A DNA stretch of 43,563 nt from Alphaproteobacteria bacterium (GCA_947478955.1 CANJXJ010000007.1:1-43563); one strand, 5' to 3'; positions 1 to 9,762 are shown, counted from the first letter of the stretch. Notes: a model not told the origin generated them from the sequence alone. A program made the numbers and translations.

Positions 1-99
1 ACCACCACAAATATTTTAATGGTTAAAGAAAAAAAAGAAATTAAGCAGCAAAAGAAAGTGAAACAAGAGATGAATCTCTCCTCAAAAATAGCTGCTTAG
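1..99 (+). CDS. C-terminal end of a lysine-rich protein (partial)
   Basis: An open frame enters from the left edge and ends with TAG at 97-99. About 32 residues are visible. They are rich in Lys, Glu and Gln (VKEKKEIKQQKKVKQEM) and end in SSKIAA, which looks like a charged helical tail. No domain can be recognised and the start lies outside the window. The reading is uncertain because such a short AT-rich frame could be open by chance. Confidence 0.3.
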   Translation, partial: TTTNILMVKEKKEIKQQKKVKQEMNLSSKIAA

Positions 100-203
100 T
101 GTTCTTGACTTTGGGGGTCACTTTACATTCAACCAGGAAAAATTTCAAAGCTAGTGGTAGAGATGCCGAAAAGCTGAAAAATAGTCAGCGCATCTTTCGA
201 GGT

Positions 204-728
204 TCAAGAATTACAAAGCCCATACAATCTATGAGATCGAAGACTATTTATAGGTCGATCTTGAGGTATTTCCAAAAAATATTCTAACTGCCACTTTTGG
301 GTTTTTTGAGCCTGTTGACTGATAGGGTTATCCCAAGGTGGGTAAACGCGCATTGCCCTCTTTCCTCCCTTACCATTTCTGGACACTATACCTTTCTCGC
401 ATAAAACCATTTTTGGAAATACAAACTGCCCAAAAAAATTATCTTGTCGAATGCTTATAACAAAAATATCAACTGAATCAGAGAGATCAAAGGGTTGAAT
501 GGGTGATTTTCCAATTCTTTTCCACAACGTCACAAATTGGCCTATTTTTATCGGAGTAGTTTTTGCAACACGAAACAAAATTGATAAACCATTCAGCATA
601 AAGGAGCAAGCTCCATATTCAGCGCCTTCCGCTTCAATTGAGAGTAACGAGTAATCAAACCCGTTGGGGGAATAGACAAGGTTCTGAGTCGTAATAAGGT
701 CAGCAGGTATTAAAGAGACCATGTCCAT
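204..728 (-). CDS. MepB family protein
   Basis: A 174-residue protein resembling the MepB family (named after the third gene of the staphylococcal mepRAB efflux locus), whose biochemical role is unknown. Family features are the central YGACSF...ILFRVAKTTPIKIGQFVTLWKR block (about residues 38-70), a segment of the type DNFFGQFVFPK (about 97-107), and the C-terminal GGKRAMRVYPPWD block (about 122-134) followed by QKTQKWQLEYF. The length fits the family (about 160-175 aa). There is no signal peptide or membrane segment, so it is probably cytoplasmic. It stands alone, and no MarR regulator or MATE pump is adjacent, so the context does not support a drug-efflux role here. Confidence 0.75.
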   Translation of the reverse strand: MDMVSLIPADLITTQNLVYSPNGFDYSLLSIEAEGAEYGACSFMLNGLSILFRVAKTTPIKIGQFVTLWKRIGKSPIQPFDLSDSVDIFVISIRQDNFFGQFVFPKMVLCEKGIVSRNGKGGKRAMRVYPPWDNPISQQAQKTQKWQLEYFLEIPQDRPINSLRSHRLYGLCNS

Positions 729-941
729 ACAATCGTATTGTTAAAAACTCAGATGTCCTATTTTAATGTTTTCTCATTAAGCTGCCTAGTTATTAGAGAG
801 CCACAATAGCTTCTTGTATGGATTTTTAGTCGTAGGATAATAGTTTGGCCTTCACAAAAAAAATATTTTTTTTGTTAATACTTTTTTTACAATATGACTA
901 TATTCTTTAGCCACTAAGCAAACTGGCTTTGAGAGGCCCCT
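729..941. other. AT-rich intergenic region between divergent genes
   Basis: About 210 bases separate the MepB gene (leftward) from the small gene at 942 (rightward), so promoters for both should lie here. The part at 850-915 is almost pure A/T and has several possible -10 hexamers (for example TATATT near 900), but none has a convincing -35 partner. No RNA gene or repeat was recognised. Confidence 0.4.
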
Positions 942-1202
942 ATGAAAATACGCAAACCTAGTTCAAAAACAGGTCTAGTCTTATTGCCTACTATTTCATT
1001 TGCTTTAACTTATCCCACTCCTCCACAACCAATTGTCCTAAGGGATATAACTACCAGTAGCGAAGACCAAGCTTATCTTTTTGAAATTCTAAAGCAAATT
1101 TCAAAAGAAAAACTTGGGACTTTTGCTAAAGCAATCAATACCTTGTCTACAGAATTTACAGGCCACAAGGTTGCTATTAATAAAAATAACGACGCTATAT
1201 AG
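942..1202 (+). CDS. small protein of unknown function
   Basis: An 86-residue protein that I do not recognise. The start is supported by a GAGAGG stretch about five bases before the ATG. The N-terminus (positive MKIRKPSSKTG, then LVLLPTISFAL, then a Pro-rich YPTPPQP) could be a weak signal peptide or anchor. The rest is charged and probably helical (DQAYLFEILKQISKEKLGTF). It ends 34 bases before the MFS gene and could be co-transcribed with it. It might also be the remnant of a longer gene, since it stops abruptly after a polar stretch. Confidence 0.45.
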   Translation: MKIRKPSSKTGLVLLPTISFALTYPTPPQPIVLRDITTSSEDQAYLFEILKQISKEKLGTFAKAINTLSTEFTGHKVAINKNNDAI

Positions 1203-1236
1203 CAGCTTTGCCAAACCCCTTTAAATCACCTATGAT

Positions 1237-2427
1237 ATGGGGAAATTGAATGCTGAGGTTGCGTTGAATATTTCTACGTCTCAAGAAAAAAAAACCCTTT
1301 GGGCTATTTGCTGGGTTACATTTTTATGGAGCATGGCATCCTTAATGGTGTTTTCCTTGCTACCCTTTTTTCTTACAGAAGAGCTCCACGTTTCTAAAAC
1401 CACCCTTGGTTTTATTGAAGGAATTGCCATTTTTATGGCATTTATGAGTAAAGTTTTTTCAGGCGTTATAAGCGATATTTTCAAAACCAGACGCTCTTTG
1501 ATTATTGCAGGTACTATTGGCACCATAGCGATTAAACCTTTATTCGCTCTCTCTTCTGGAGTGTGGTCTATTTTTTGGGCACGCACCCTTGACCGTATTA
1601 GTAAAGGAATTCGATCGGCTCCGTCAGATGCATTGATTGCAGACATCAGCCCAAAATCTAGCCAGGGTTCCTCTTATGGCATGCGTTATACCCTTGAGAC
1701 AGCAGGGCTTGTAGTAGGTGGCGCCTTGGCCTCAGGTCTATACGCCTTAACCCACAGTTACCGAGTGGTGTTTTGGTTCTCGCTTATTCCGGGAATTTGC
1801 TCGCTGGTTGTACTCTATAAATTTGTGCACGACAACGCAGCCATCCGTCAACAAGTAGCATGGCACTGGTCAGAAGTACGCCATTTGCCCAAACGCTATT
1901 GGCAAATTTTGGGAGGCATTTTTATATTAATGCAAGCACGCTTTAGCGAAGCTTTTTTAAATATCCGAGCTAAGGATTTTGGATGGGAAGTGGCCCTTAT
2001 TCCCTTACTGTTTGTGTGTTACAACATTGTATGCGCAAACACCGCTTGGCCCGTAGGCAAATTAGCAGATCGCACCAGCCGCCTAAGGGTTCTTTTTTTT
2101 GGGTTATTAGTACTTGTGCTCGCAAATACCATTATGATTATGGCACCGAACAAATGGTGGATCATCGCAGGCTTTATGCTATGCGGCCTACATATGGGAA
2201 TGACTCATGGAATGCTCTCTACCCTGGTTGCTGAAAACACTCTGCCCCATTTACGCGGCACTGCTTTTGCGATGTATTACATGACAACTGGTATTGCCGT
2301 ATTGTTAGGCAATAGTATTGCAGGGTTTTTGAGTGATCACATTAACGGCGGCGCCTTTTATGGTGGATTAATTTTCACAAGTCTAGCTGGCGCGTATTTT
2401 TATAAATTATCGCAGGAAAATGAGTAA
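1237..2427 (+). CDS. MFS transporter
   Basis: A 396-residue inner-membrane protein with about 12 hydrophobic segments. The loop between helices 2 and 3 has the MFS signature form (GVISDIFKTRRS, about residues 74-85). It is followed by RISKGIRSAPSDALIADISP (about 127-146), a block typical of a poorly characterised MFS subgroup. The substrate cannot be read from the sequence. The gene at 28563 is a clear paralogue with the matching block RLGNGIQSTPRDALIGDLAP. The 3' end overlaps the next transporter gene by 8 bases, so the two are probably translated together. Uptake of a host metabolite is plausible but inferred. Confidence 0.85.
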   Translation: MGKLNAEVALNISTSQEKKTLWAICWVTFLWSMASLMVFSLLPFFLTEELHVSKTTLGFIEGIAIFMAFMSKVFSGVISDIFKTRRSLIIAGTIGTIAIKPLFALSSGVWSIFWARTLDRISKGIRSAPSDALIADISPKSSQGSSYGMRYTLETAGLVVGGALASGLYALTHSYRVVFWFSLIPGICSLVVLYKFVHDNAAIRQQVAWHWSEVRHLPKRYWQILGGIFILMQARFSEAFLNIRAKDFGWEVALIPLLFVCYNIVCANTAWPVGKLADRTSRLRVLFFGLLVLVLANTIMIMAPNKWWIIAGFMLCGLHMGMTHGMLSTLVAENTLPHLRGTAFAMYYMTTGIAVLLGNSIAGFLSDHINGGAFYGGLIFTSLAGAYFYKLSQENE

Positions 2428-3322
2428 TACCTTTCATAATTTTTGCCGTAAGTTCTTTTCTGATAATGTTTATGGGGGATTGCTCATTGTAGCATCCACA
2501 GTTGCATCGGCTACAACTAATGGTACTACCCATAGCATTTCCAAAATGCTTCCCCCTATGGAGATTCTATTTTTCAAATGTTTAACTGGCCTATTATTGC
2601 TCTTGATTGTATACAGAAAAAGTTTTTTTTCATTTTTAAAGACGGCTATTTTACCCATTCACGGGTTAAAAGGTGCCTGTGGAGCACTAGGGAATTGGGC
2701 GTGGATTAGTGCAGTACAATATTTACCCTTAGCTGAATCATCCGCCCTATCAATTACCAGCGCGTTTTTCACAAGCCTTGGTGGCATGCTATTCTTTAAT
2801 GAACGTTTCCACCTTAAAGCCTGGATCGCTATTATTGTAGGATTCACCGGTGTGCTCCTAATTTTGCATCCTAGCCAAAAAATTTTTAGTTATTATGCGT
2901 TTTTGCCCATAATATCAGCCTTATTCTTTTCCGCATCATCCCTGTTTGTAAAACGCTTAAGTAAAGATGACCCCTCACAAACCACGCTCATTTATCTTTT
3001 AGGATTTATGGCTGTATTTGCCTTAATCAGCCAGATTCACACTTCCTGGGTTTTGCCCCAATTTAATGATATGCCCAAATTAGCTGTAATTGGGTGTAGC
3101 TATGCCCTTACCCAAGTATGTTTAATTGAGGCATACACTTATGCCCACACAAGCTTTCTAGCGCCATTTAAATATGCACGCTTTCCGGCCAGTATTTTTA
3201 CAGGGGTTCTGTTCTTTGCCGAAATTCCACCCCTTACTACTCTGGCAGGTGGAGCCGTTATTTTACTTAGTTACGCTTGGCTGATTCGGGTTGAGTATGT
3301 TAATAAAAGGAAAGTAGCTTAA
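2420..3322 (+). CDS. DMT-superfamily (EamA) transporter
   Basis: A 300-residue membrane protein with about ten hydrophobic segments arranged as two EamA repeats. The first repeat ends in the usual form [25 protein letters not shown] (about residues 124-150 in part). The second ends in [21 protein letters not shown]. The family includes metabolite exporters and, in Rickettsiales, S-adenosylmethionine importers, but the substrate is not readable here. The ATG lies within the last codons of the preceding MFS gene, indicating translational coupling. The stop shares a TTAA palindrome with the stop of convergent rlmN. A second EamA protein is at 7601. Confidence 0.85.
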   Translation: MSNTFHNFCRKFFSDNVYGGLLIVASTVASATTNGTTHSISKMLPPMEILFFKCLTGLLLLLIVYRKSFFSFLKTAILPIHGLKGACGALGNWAWISAVQYLPLAESSALSITSAFFTSLGGMLFFNERFHLKAWIAIIVGFTGVLLILHPSQKIFSYYAFLPIISALFFSASSLFVKRLSKDDPSQTTLIYLLGFMAVFALISQIHTSWVLPQFNDMPKLAVIGCSYALTQVCLIEAYTYAHTSFLAPFKYARFPASIFTGVLFFAEIPPLTTLAGGAVILLSYAWLIRVEYVNKRKVA

Positions 3323-4431
3323 GCCGCAGCAGTTTCTACGGGAATTTCTAACGATATATCTGAACACTTTGATTTACGCGCCCGAACACTTTCAGATTTT
3401 AATTGACCACACGCTGCCAAAATATCACGCCCACGAGGGGTGCGCACAGGAGACGCATACCCTGCCCTATACACAACTTCAGCGAATGCAGAAATTGCCT
3501 GGGGAGTTGAGCACTCATAAGGACTACCAGGCCATGGATTAAACGGGATTAAATTAATTTTTGCAGGAATGCCGCTGATCAACTGCACAAGCTTTTTGGC
3601 TTCAGCCACAGAATCATTAACTCCCTTAAGCATCACATATTCAAAAGTGATACGTCGTGCATTGCTAACGTTGGGGTAATTGCGGCATGCTTCTAAAAGC
3701 TCTTTCAATGGGTATTTACGATTTATCGGCACCAATTCGTTACGCAATTCATCGGTAACTGCATGTAGCGAAATGGCTAAGCTAATCCCAAGCTCAGTAC
3801 CGCATCGTTCTATCATGGGCACGATACCTGAAGTCGATAAAGTAATTTTACGCTTTGAAAGACTCAAGCCTTTTTCATCAGTCAAAATTTTAATGGCTGT
3901 TGCCACGTTATCATAATTGTATAATGGCTCGCCCATCCCCATGAGCACCACATTACTAACATGACGATTTCCAATAGGAGTTGGCCATTCATGAAAAACA
4001 TCACGAGCGACCATCACCTGGCCCACAATTTCAGCAGATGTTAAATTACGCACTAGCATTTGGGTACCTGTATGGCAAAATGAACAGGTTAATGTACAAC
4101 CTACTTGAGATGAAATGCACAAAGTTCCCCGATCAACTTCAGGAATATGAACCGTTTCTGCTTCTTGTCCGTCTGAAAACTTTAATAGCCACTTTTGCGT
4201 ACCATCAACCGAACTTTGTGCCTGTGCAACTGCTGGGCGCTCAATTGTATAAAAGTCATTTAGCTTGCTGCGTCCTTCGGCTGATATATTATTCATCAGC
4301 TCAAAACTGCGAACTCCATGGTGATACAACCAATTCCACACCTGCTGCACACGAAATGCCGGCAACCCCATTTCTTTGAATTGGGTTGTTAAGGCTTCAC
4401 GGCTTTGGCCAATAATATTGATTTTTGTCAT
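3319..4431 (-). CDS. rlmN: dual-specificity 23S rRNA/tRNA adenine-C2 methyltransferase
   Basis: A radical SAM enzyme that methylates C2 of A2503 in 23S rRNA and A37 in some tRNAs. In the 370-residue product the 4Fe-4S cluster motif CX3CX2C is C112-TLT-C116-SF-C119. The second conserved cysteine, which takes part in methyl transfer, is C341 in DILAACGQL. The SAM-binding GMGEPLYN block and the [21 protein letters not shown] block of the family are present. Length matches the family (about 360-390). The C-terminus has a short extra tail ([18 protein letters not shown]). The gene is convergent with the EamA transporter, sharing a TTAA at the stops. Confidence 0.96.
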   Translation of the reverse strand: MTKINIIGQSREALTTQFKEMGLPAFRVQQVWNWLYHHGVRSFELMNNISAEGRSKLNDFYTIERPAVAQAQSSVDGTQKWLLKFSDGQEAETVHIPEVDRGTLCISSQVGCTLTCSFCHTGTQMLVRNLTSAEIVGQVMVARDVFHEWPTPIGNRHVSNVVLMGMGEPLYNYDNVATAIKILTDEKGLSLSKRKITLSTSGIVPMIERCGTELGISLAISLHAVTDELRNELVPINRKYPLKELLEACRNYPNVSNARRITFEYVMLKGVNDSVAEAKKLVQLISGIPAKINLIPFNPWPGSPYECSTPQAISAFAEVVYRAGYASPVRTPRGRDILAACGQLKSESVRARKSKCSDISLEIPVETAAA

Positions 4432-4560
4432 GAATTACATATAGGGATTATTTTTTTGATTAACAAGAGGAAGTTTTGCAATGACTATAAAAAAATAGCC
4501 CTACTTTTACAGCAGGCTGGTTTATAATTTTATGGGTTTTCAAGTGCAGAGAATCCCTCT

Positions 4561-5220
4561 CTACCCTATGGCTTTCAGAACGAGGTCTTTAGACTGCATA
4601 GCACTTTTCACAATTTCAGCAGCTTTCTCACAAACGGATTTTATATCAAGAAAAGTTGTGTCTAGAATAACTGCATCTTCAGCGATTTGCATAGGTGCCG
4701 TTTGACGATTTCCGTCCCTCGCATCGCGGGTTTTTATTTCTTCTAAAACTGTTTGCGTAAAAGTAAAGTTTAACTCTTTTGCCCGACGTTGAGCACGCAC
4801 TTCGGGATCAGCCAGTAGAAAAATTTTCACATCTGCATTTGGCAAAATTACAGTACCAACATCACGACCATCAAACACCACCCCTTGATAGTCAGGAGAT
4901 ATATCATTTGCAAAATCCCGCATCATTTGAGTTAAAACCCGCCTTAAAGAGGGGACCACCGCAATCTGCGATGCAACTGACGCAATATTTTCATTACGCA
5001 AGAGTTCTTGAGAGATATGGTGTGGGTCTACTTTGTGTGCAACTTCTTCTAAGCGCACAACATCTAAAACATTCACACCATTTTCAATTACAAGCCGTGC
5101 TGCCTCTCGATACAATAATCCTGTATCTAAATGTTTTAGTTGAAACCTTTCACTAATAAAAGCAGCTATAGTACCTTTTCCAGCCCCTGCCGGCCCATCA
5201 ATCGCAACAGAAAATATCAT
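4561..5220 (-). CDS. cmk: cytidylate kinase
   Basis: Phosphorylates CMP/dCMP with ATP. The start was set at the ATG giving MIFSVAIDGPAGAGKGT; an in-frame ATG 21 codons upstream would add residues not found in the family. The 219-residue product has the P-loop GPAGAGKGT at 9-17, the LDTGLLYREAA substrate-binding block, the FDGRDVGTVILPNADVKIFL block, and the lid-type segment TRDARDGNRQTAPM. In many alphaproteobacteria cmk lies between aroA and rpsA; neither is adjacent here. It is divergent from gpsA with about 50 bases between starts, so the two promoters must be very close. Confidence 0.94.
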   Translation of the reverse strand: MIFSVAIDGPAGAGKGTIAAFISERFQLKHLDTGLLYREAARLVIENGVNVLDVVRLEEVAHKVDPHHISQELLRNENIASVASQIAVVPSLRRVLTQMMRDFANDISPDYQGVVFDGRDVGTVILPNADVKIFLLADPEVRAQRRAKELNFTFTQTVLEEIKTRDARDGNRQTAPMQIAEDAVILDTTFLDIKSVCEKAAEIVKSAMQSKDLVLKAIG

Positions 5221-5270
5221 CAGTTTGAAAACCACTTGCAAGTTATTTTTTTTTTTACCACAATCCGCAC

Positions 5271-6263
5271 ATGGAAAATACAAAAATCACCATTGTTGGA
5301 ACTGGTTCTTGGGGAACGGCCCTTGCGATAAGTTTTCATAACGCGAGTAAGCATGTACAACTGTGGGGACGCCGCACTGAGCTTGTATATGAGTTATGCG
5401 CACTTCGTCATTCGCCGTATTTACCCGGAACGTTCATTCCCCCCACACTTCCAATCACGAGCGACATAGAGGAAATAGCAACCTCAGATATTATTTTATG
5501 GGCCGTTCCTGTACAACAAAGCCAGCAGCTATTAGAGCTTGTAAAAAGTTATATTCCTACCAGTATCCCCATTATTATATGCAGTAAAGGTTTAGAATTA
5601 GAATCCCAGCAACCTTTATCAAGCCTTTTTAAGAATGCATTACCAAACCCTGTGGGAGTATTATCAGGACCCAATTTTGCTGATGAAATTGCAAAAGGCT
5701 TGCCAGCAGCATCTACTCTGGCATTTGAAGATTTAGAGTTAGCAAAAAAAATAAGTCATCAGCTTCGCCATACTGCTTTTAGGGTTTATGCCCACCATGA
5801 TGTTATAGGTGTTGAGCTGGCAGGAGCCTTGAAAAATGTTATAGCAATTGCTTCTGGAGTTGTAATGGGTAAAGAGCTTGGCCAAAATTGCCTAGCAACC
5901 CTTATCACTCGTTCAAATGCTGAAATTGGCCGGCTTATTTGCGCACTTGGAGGGGCCAAAGAAACCAGACAAACCTTGGCAGGAATTGGTGACTTAATCT
6001 TAACCTGTTCCAGTACAAAATCACGCAATACCAGCTTGGGCATCGCCCTGGCCCAAGGGCAATCCTTAGAAGACATCTTAAAAAGCCGCAAAAACGTTAC
6101 CGAGGGAATTGCAACAGCAAAGGTGGCTTTTGAGTTGGTCAATCATCATCATGTTCATGCTCCCATTATTCATGCAGTGCATGATATATTGTATATAGGA
6201 AAACCAATTAATGATGTTGTGCAGTCCCTCTTAAGCCACCAACAAGAACAGGAACTTGAGTAA
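5271..6263 (+). CDS. gpsA: glycerol-3-phosphate dehydrogenase [NAD(P)+]
   Basis: Reduces dihydroxyacetone phosphate to sn-glycerol 3-phosphate, the backbone of phospholipids. The 330-residue product starts with the Rossmann motif IVGTGSWGTALA (about residues 8-19) and has the SGPNFADEIAKGLPAA block, the catalytic-lysine segment ELAGALKNVIAIASG, and the C-terminal GIGDLILTCSSTKSRN block. Length and order match the family. No clear ribosome binding site precedes the ATG, but the protein alignment supports this start. The stop overlaps the start of the EVE gene (TAATG). The gpsA-EVE order is common in alphaproteobacteria. Confidence 0.96.
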   Translation: MENTKITIVGTGSWGTALAISFHNASKHVQLWGRRTELVYELCALRHSPYLPGTFIPPTLPITSDIEEIATSDIILWAVPVQQSQQLLELVKSYIPTSIPIIICSKGLELESQQPLSSLFKNALPNPVGVLSGPNFADEIAKGLPAASTLAFEDLELAKKISHQLRHTAFRVYAHHDVIGVELAGALKNVIAIASGVVMGKELGQNCLATLITRSNAEIGRLICALGGAKETRQTLAGIGDLILTCSSTKSRNTSLGIALAQGQSLEDILKSRKNVTEGIATAKVAFELVNHHHVHAPIIHAVHDILYIGKPINDVVQSLLSHQQEQELE

Positions 6264-6667
6264 TGGCGTATTGGCTAATAAAATCAGAACCAAGTTCATG
6301 GTCATGGAGTGATCAAGTAAAAAAGAAAATTACTCACTGGGATGGAGTGCGGAATTTCCAAGCCCGAAATTATCTAAAACAAATGAAGCTAGGTGACCTT
6401 TGTTTTTTCTATCATTCAGTGGTTGGCAAGCAGATCATGGGCGTTGTTAAAGTGGCATCGTCCTTTAAAGATGACCCAACTGATAGCACGGGAAAATTTG
6501 GGATGGTTGATATGGAATATGTAAGCCCCTTAGAAAACCCTGTGACTTTAGAGCAAATCAAAAAAACTGCGCAATTACAGGACTTAAGTCTCATAAAGCA
6601 ATCCCGGCTTTCGGTAATGCCGGTGACTAATGCTCAATGGGATTGCATTATAGCCATGAGCAAGTAG
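6263..6667 (+). CDS. EVE domain protein
   Basis: A 134-residue single-domain protein of the EVE family (related to the PUA and YTH folds), thought to bind modified bases in RNA or DNA. Typical features are the N-terminal YWLIKSEPSSWSWSDQ, the THWDGVRNFQARNYLKQMKLGD block with FFYHS, and the C-terminal SLIKQSRLSVMPVTNAQWD block. The family pattern is nearly complete. The start overlaps the gpsA stop by one base, so the pair is translationally coupled. The biological target is not known. Confidence 0.92.
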   Translation: MAYWLIKSEPSSWSWSDQVKKKITHWDGVRNFQARNYLKQMKLGDLCFFYHSVVGKQIMGVVKVASSFKDDPTDSTGKFGMVDMEYVSPLENPVTLEQIKKTAQLQDLSLIKQSRLSVMPVTNAQWDCIIAMSK

Positions 6668-6801
6668 CTCTCCTTAGCTCTCCTTCAAAAAAATTCCATT
6701 CTGTATTACTTATGGCGAGTGAGAACTTGGCAATTTTTTTCGTTGTTCTTTAAGGTACAAATGCGGCACAATGGGCTCGCATATTCATTTAGAGGTATTT
6801 T

Positions 6802-7617
6802 ATGATTTTCGTCAAAGTCCTATGGTCACTGATTATTAATCTTGATCTTCTTGTTATTGCCTTACTGGTGTTCGGCACTCTTAGGAGTTGGTGTAACAAG
6901 TCGTGTTCTTTGCAAAAACCAGTTATGGGGTTAGTGGCAATTTTGCTGGTATTTATGCTAGGCGATTTTCCCTATAGCGGCCGGGACATTTTAAGGAATC
7001 TGGAAGAACGCTTCCCAGTTATTGCTGTCCCCCAAGATACCCACGGTATGGTGATAACTGGTGGTTCTTTATGTTTATTTGAAACTGATGTAAGGGGTTC
7101 AGCCGTTTATCATAAAACCGCAGGCCGATTGTTTGATGCCCTAAAGATTGCGCACGCCCATCCGCACACAGAAATTGTTTTCGCCGGGTCAAAGCTAGAA
7201 AGTGATGAGTTCTTAAAACTTGCTACTTCTCTTGGAGTTTCTCATAGCCGTATTAAAGTTGTTAGCAACGAACGCTTAAATTCTTTGGAAGATGTTGCAG
7301 CAGAAGCAACTAAACTAATAACCCAGCACCAAAAGTGGATATTGGTAACCTCGGCCTATTTAATGCCACGTACTTTAAATATATTTCAATCAAACAACTG
7401 TGAGCTTATCCCCTTCCCTGTTGATTTCCACACAGTTGGTCACGCGGATGATAAAAAAACAGCAAGCTTATTAACCAGACTAACTATGAGTTTTCAAGAT
7501 CGATTAGGGTTGATTGCTTGGAATATTGCTTGGCGGGAAATTGCAGGTCTTTGTAATCTGCATCTAAGTGGAAAAACGAAAACCTTGTTCCCAAAAGTAG
7601 ATGCAACAAAACCATAA
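6802..7617 (+). CDS. YdcF/ElyC-like DUF218 membrane protein
   Basis: A 271-residue protein with two N-terminal hydrophobic segments (about residues 7-27 and 40-58) followed by a DUF218 domain. In the domain, GMVITGGSLCLFE (about 80-92) is the phosphate-loop-like start, EIVFAGSKLESDEF and NSLEDVAAEATKLI are the central blocks, and WILVTSAYLMPRTLNIF is the conserved C-terminal part. Relatives include E. coli ElyC, linked to envelope and peptidoglycan maintenance, and SanA/YdcF; the reaction is unknown. An AGAGG sequence about six bases before the ATG supports the start. The 3' end overlaps the next transporter gene by 17 bases. Confidence 0.82.
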   Translation: MIFVKVLWSLIINLDLLVIALLVFGTLRSWCNKSCSLQKPVMGLVAILLVFMLGDFPYSGRDILRNLEERFPVIAVPQDTHGMVITGGSLCLFETDVRGSAVYHKTAGRLFDALKIAHAHPHTEIVFAGSKLESDEFLKLATSLGVSHSRIKVVSNERLNSLEDVAAEATKLITQHQKWILVTSAYLMPRTLNIFQSNNCELIPFPVDFHTVGHADDKKTASLLTRLTMSFQDRLGLIAWNIAWREIAGLCNLHLSGKTKTLFPKVDATKP

Positions 7618-8449
7618 AGGCTTACTCTGGATTTTGGGATGGTGCGTAACCTTCACTTGTGGAGTTACCACCGCCAAATTTTTAAGCGGGGCTACAAACA
7701 ATTTCACATTGTTCTGTATACGCTACATTTGCGGCATGATGTTTTTTATGCCGGTGTTGTTGCCAAAGATATCAAGCCTTAATAAGCTGAAAGCGCCAGC
7801 TTGGCTACACATAGTACGCGCTTTGTGTATTGGGGCGTCGTCACTTTTAACATATCAAACTTACCGAAATCTTCCGCTTGCTATTGCCACCAGTGTTGGG
7901 TTCACAGGCCCCCTTTTGGCCTCTTCTTTCGGAATTTTGTTATTAAAAGAAAAACTCCATCGTGCGAAAATACTGGCCTTAATTTTAGGATATCTAGGCG
8001 TATTGTTTATTGTGCAACCTCATTATATGCCCTTTGACATATACTACGTTTTCACAGGGCTTGGTGCCTGTATCTTAGCAGGGTCAGCCAATACACTAGC
8101 CCGCACTATAAGTCACAAAGATCCGGCATTAATCATTATGTTAACCTCAACTTTAATTTTAGGAAGTGTGGCCTTAACCGGGTTCTTTATATTTAGCGAA
8201 CCTATGAACATTAATGATTTGCTATTCCTGGTACTGGTTGGATTATTCGGATCAGTATCACAATTTGCCTATATTAAAGCGGTAAGTCATGCCGAAGTAA
8301 GCTTTGTTTCACCGTTTGAATACACCCGTTTATTATTAGCTGTTCCCACTGGCTATCTTGTATTCAATGAAGAAGTGAATCTGGGCCAATTATTTGGAAT
8401 GGTGCTCATTGTTGCGGGGAGCCTGTACCTTTCAAGTAAAAGCACATAA
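7601..8449 (+). CDS. DMT-superfamily (EamA) transporter
   Basis: A 282-residue membrane protein with about ten hydrophobic segments in two EamA repeats. The first repeat carries LPLAIATSVGFTGPLLASSFG then LKEKLHRAKILALILGYLGV. The second carries AEVSFVSPFEYTRLLLAVP then FNEEVNLGQLFGMVLIVAGS. This layout is typical of EamA exporters and of S-adenosylmethionine carriers of intracellular alphaproteobacteria. The substrate is unknown. The gene overlaps the YdcF-like gene and probably shares its transcript. It is distinct from the EamA gene at 2420 (sequence clearly divergent). Confidence 0.85.
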   Translation: MQQNHKGLLWILGWCVTFTCGVTTAKFLSGATNNFTLFCIRYICGMMFFMPVLLPKISSLNKLKAPAWLHIVRALCIGASSLLTYQTYRNLPLAIATSVGFTGPLLASSFGILLLKEKLHRAKILALILGYLGVLFIVQPHYMPFDIYYVFTGLGACILAGSANTLARTISHKDPALIIMLTSTLILGSVALTGFFIFSEPMNINDLLFLVLVGLFGSVSQFAYIKAVSHAEVSFVSPFEYTRLLLAVPTGYLVFNEEVNLGQLFGMVLIVAGSLYLSSKST

Positions 8450-8471
8450 TAAATTTTTCGCAAAATATTAT
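8446..8471. terminator. weak AT-rich hairpin between convergent genes
   Basis: ATAATA and TTTT (8446-8457) pair with AAAA and TATTAT (8462-8471) around a short TCGC-containing loop, with a two-base bulge. It lies exactly between the stops of the EamA gene and tyrS. It could act as a weak bidirectional terminator, but the stem is pure A/T, so the call is tentative. Confidence 0.3.
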
Positions 8472-9709
8472 CACTTCACCTGCACTAAGCAATGAATTTT
8501 TTTGCCTAAAGATATTTTTATAGGCGCTGCTTTTAATGCCAACACATCAACTTCGTGCCGTGAATCAGTAACCTGTTCGCCATTGACGCGAAGCCCCCCT
8601 CCTTGGGCAAGGCGTTTAGCCTCTCCTTTACTGGCACACAAACCCGATGCTACTAACAAGGTTTCCAAAGTCGGTATATCAATTTGGGATTCTTCTACCC
8701 AGCGAGTAGGCAGATCTGCATCGCTTCCAGCACCAAAGGCTGCCTGAATTTGTTGATGGATTTCAGGTAAGGTTTGTTCCCCATGGCACATAGTCGTTGC
8801 AGCATCTGCTAAGGCAACCTTTGCATCATTTAAGGCTGAGCCTTCAAGTTTGGCGTATTTAGCAATATCATCTGTGGTAAAAGCGGTGAAAATTTTCATA
8901 TAGCGAATCACATCAGCGTCATCGGTATTGCGCCAAAATTGCCAGTACTCAAATGGACTTAACATATCAGCATTTAACCAAACTGCGCCTTTGGCAGTCT
9001 TGCCCATTTTTGCACCGCTAGCAGTTGTCACTAATGGACTGGTCAAACCAAATACTGGCTGACCTAAAACGCGGCGTGTTAATTCAACACCGTTGACGAT
9101 ATTTCCCCATTGGTCTGATCCCCCCAGCTGTAATACACATTTGTGTTTTTTAAATAATTCCATGAAATCATAGGCCTGCAAAATCATGTAATTAAATTCA
9201 AGGAATGATAAGGGCTGTTCACGTTCAAGACGGCTTTTTACGCTGTCAAAACTTAGCATGCGGTTTATTGAAAAGTGACGTCCATAATTTTTTAAAAAAT
9301 CAATGTAGTTAATACTCATCAGCCAATCAGCATTATTGACCAACACCGCATCAGTGGGACCATTGCCAAATTTTAGAAACTTAGAGAAGCTATCTTTAAT
9401 GCCAGCAATGTTTCGAGCGATAGTTTCATCGCTATTTTGCTGACGCATTTCGTCTTTGCCTGAGGGATCACCCACCTGGGCCGTAGCCCCCCCAATTAAC
9501 ACAATGGGTTTGTGACCATGTTGCTGGAGTAACCGCAGGGTCATAATCTGACTTAGGTTACCCACATGTAAACTAGTAGCCGTGGGATCAAATCCAATAT
9601 ACGCCACGACTGGTTCCTTGTTTGAAAATAATTCATCCAGCGCTTCAATATCGGTTGCTTGAAATAACAACCCCCTGGTCTGTAGATCTTGCAAAAAGGA
9701 ACTTTTCAT
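8471..9709 (-). CDS. tyrS: tyrosyl-tRNA synthetase
   Basis: Charges tRNA-Tyr. A class I synthetase of 412 residues. The nucleotide-binding motif is HVGN at 48-51 in FDPTATSLHVGN. The tyrosine-binding block is NYMILQAYDFMELFKK, followed by LGGSDQWGNIVNG. The KMSKS-like loop reads KMGKT near residue 234. A C-terminal S4 RNA-binding domain begins around residue 345 (LASKGEAKRLAQGGGLRVNGEQV). Length matches the bacterial TyrS family. It is convergent with the preceding transporter and stands as a single gene. Confidence 0.96.
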   Translation of the reverse strand: MKSSFLQDLQTRGLLFQATDIEALDELFSNKEPVVAYIGFDPTATSLHVGNLSQIMTLRLLQQHGHKPIVLIGGATAQVGDPSGKDEMRQQNSDETIARNIAGIKDSFSKFLKFGNGPTDAVLVNNADWLMSINYIDFLKNYGRHFSINRMLSFDSVKSRLEREQPLSFLEFNYMILQAYDFMELFKKHKCVLQLGGSDQWGNIVNGVELTRRVLGQPVFGLTSPLVTTASGAKMGKTAKGAVWLNADMLSPFEYWQFWRNTDDADVIRYMKIFTAFTTDDIAKYAKLEGSALNDAKVALADAATTMCHGEQTLPEIHQQIQAAFGAGSDADLPTRWVEESQIDIPTLETLLVASGLCASKGEAKRLAQGGGLRVNGEQVTDSRHEVDVLALKAAPIKISLGKKIHCLVQVK

Positions 9710-9762
9710 AAATCACTCAAGGTACATTTTTACAAACTATAGCAGGGGGCTGGGTAGATTAT

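Noticed and set aside
99-287. 62-residue frame on the + strand near the left edge
   Set aside because: It has no ribosome binding site and its second half is the reverse strand of the MepB-family gene, which is much better supported.
5221-5283. Longer N-terminus for cmk
   Set aside because: The extra 21 residues precede the conserved MIFSVAIDGPAGAGKGT start of the family, and the longer form would run into the gpsA start.
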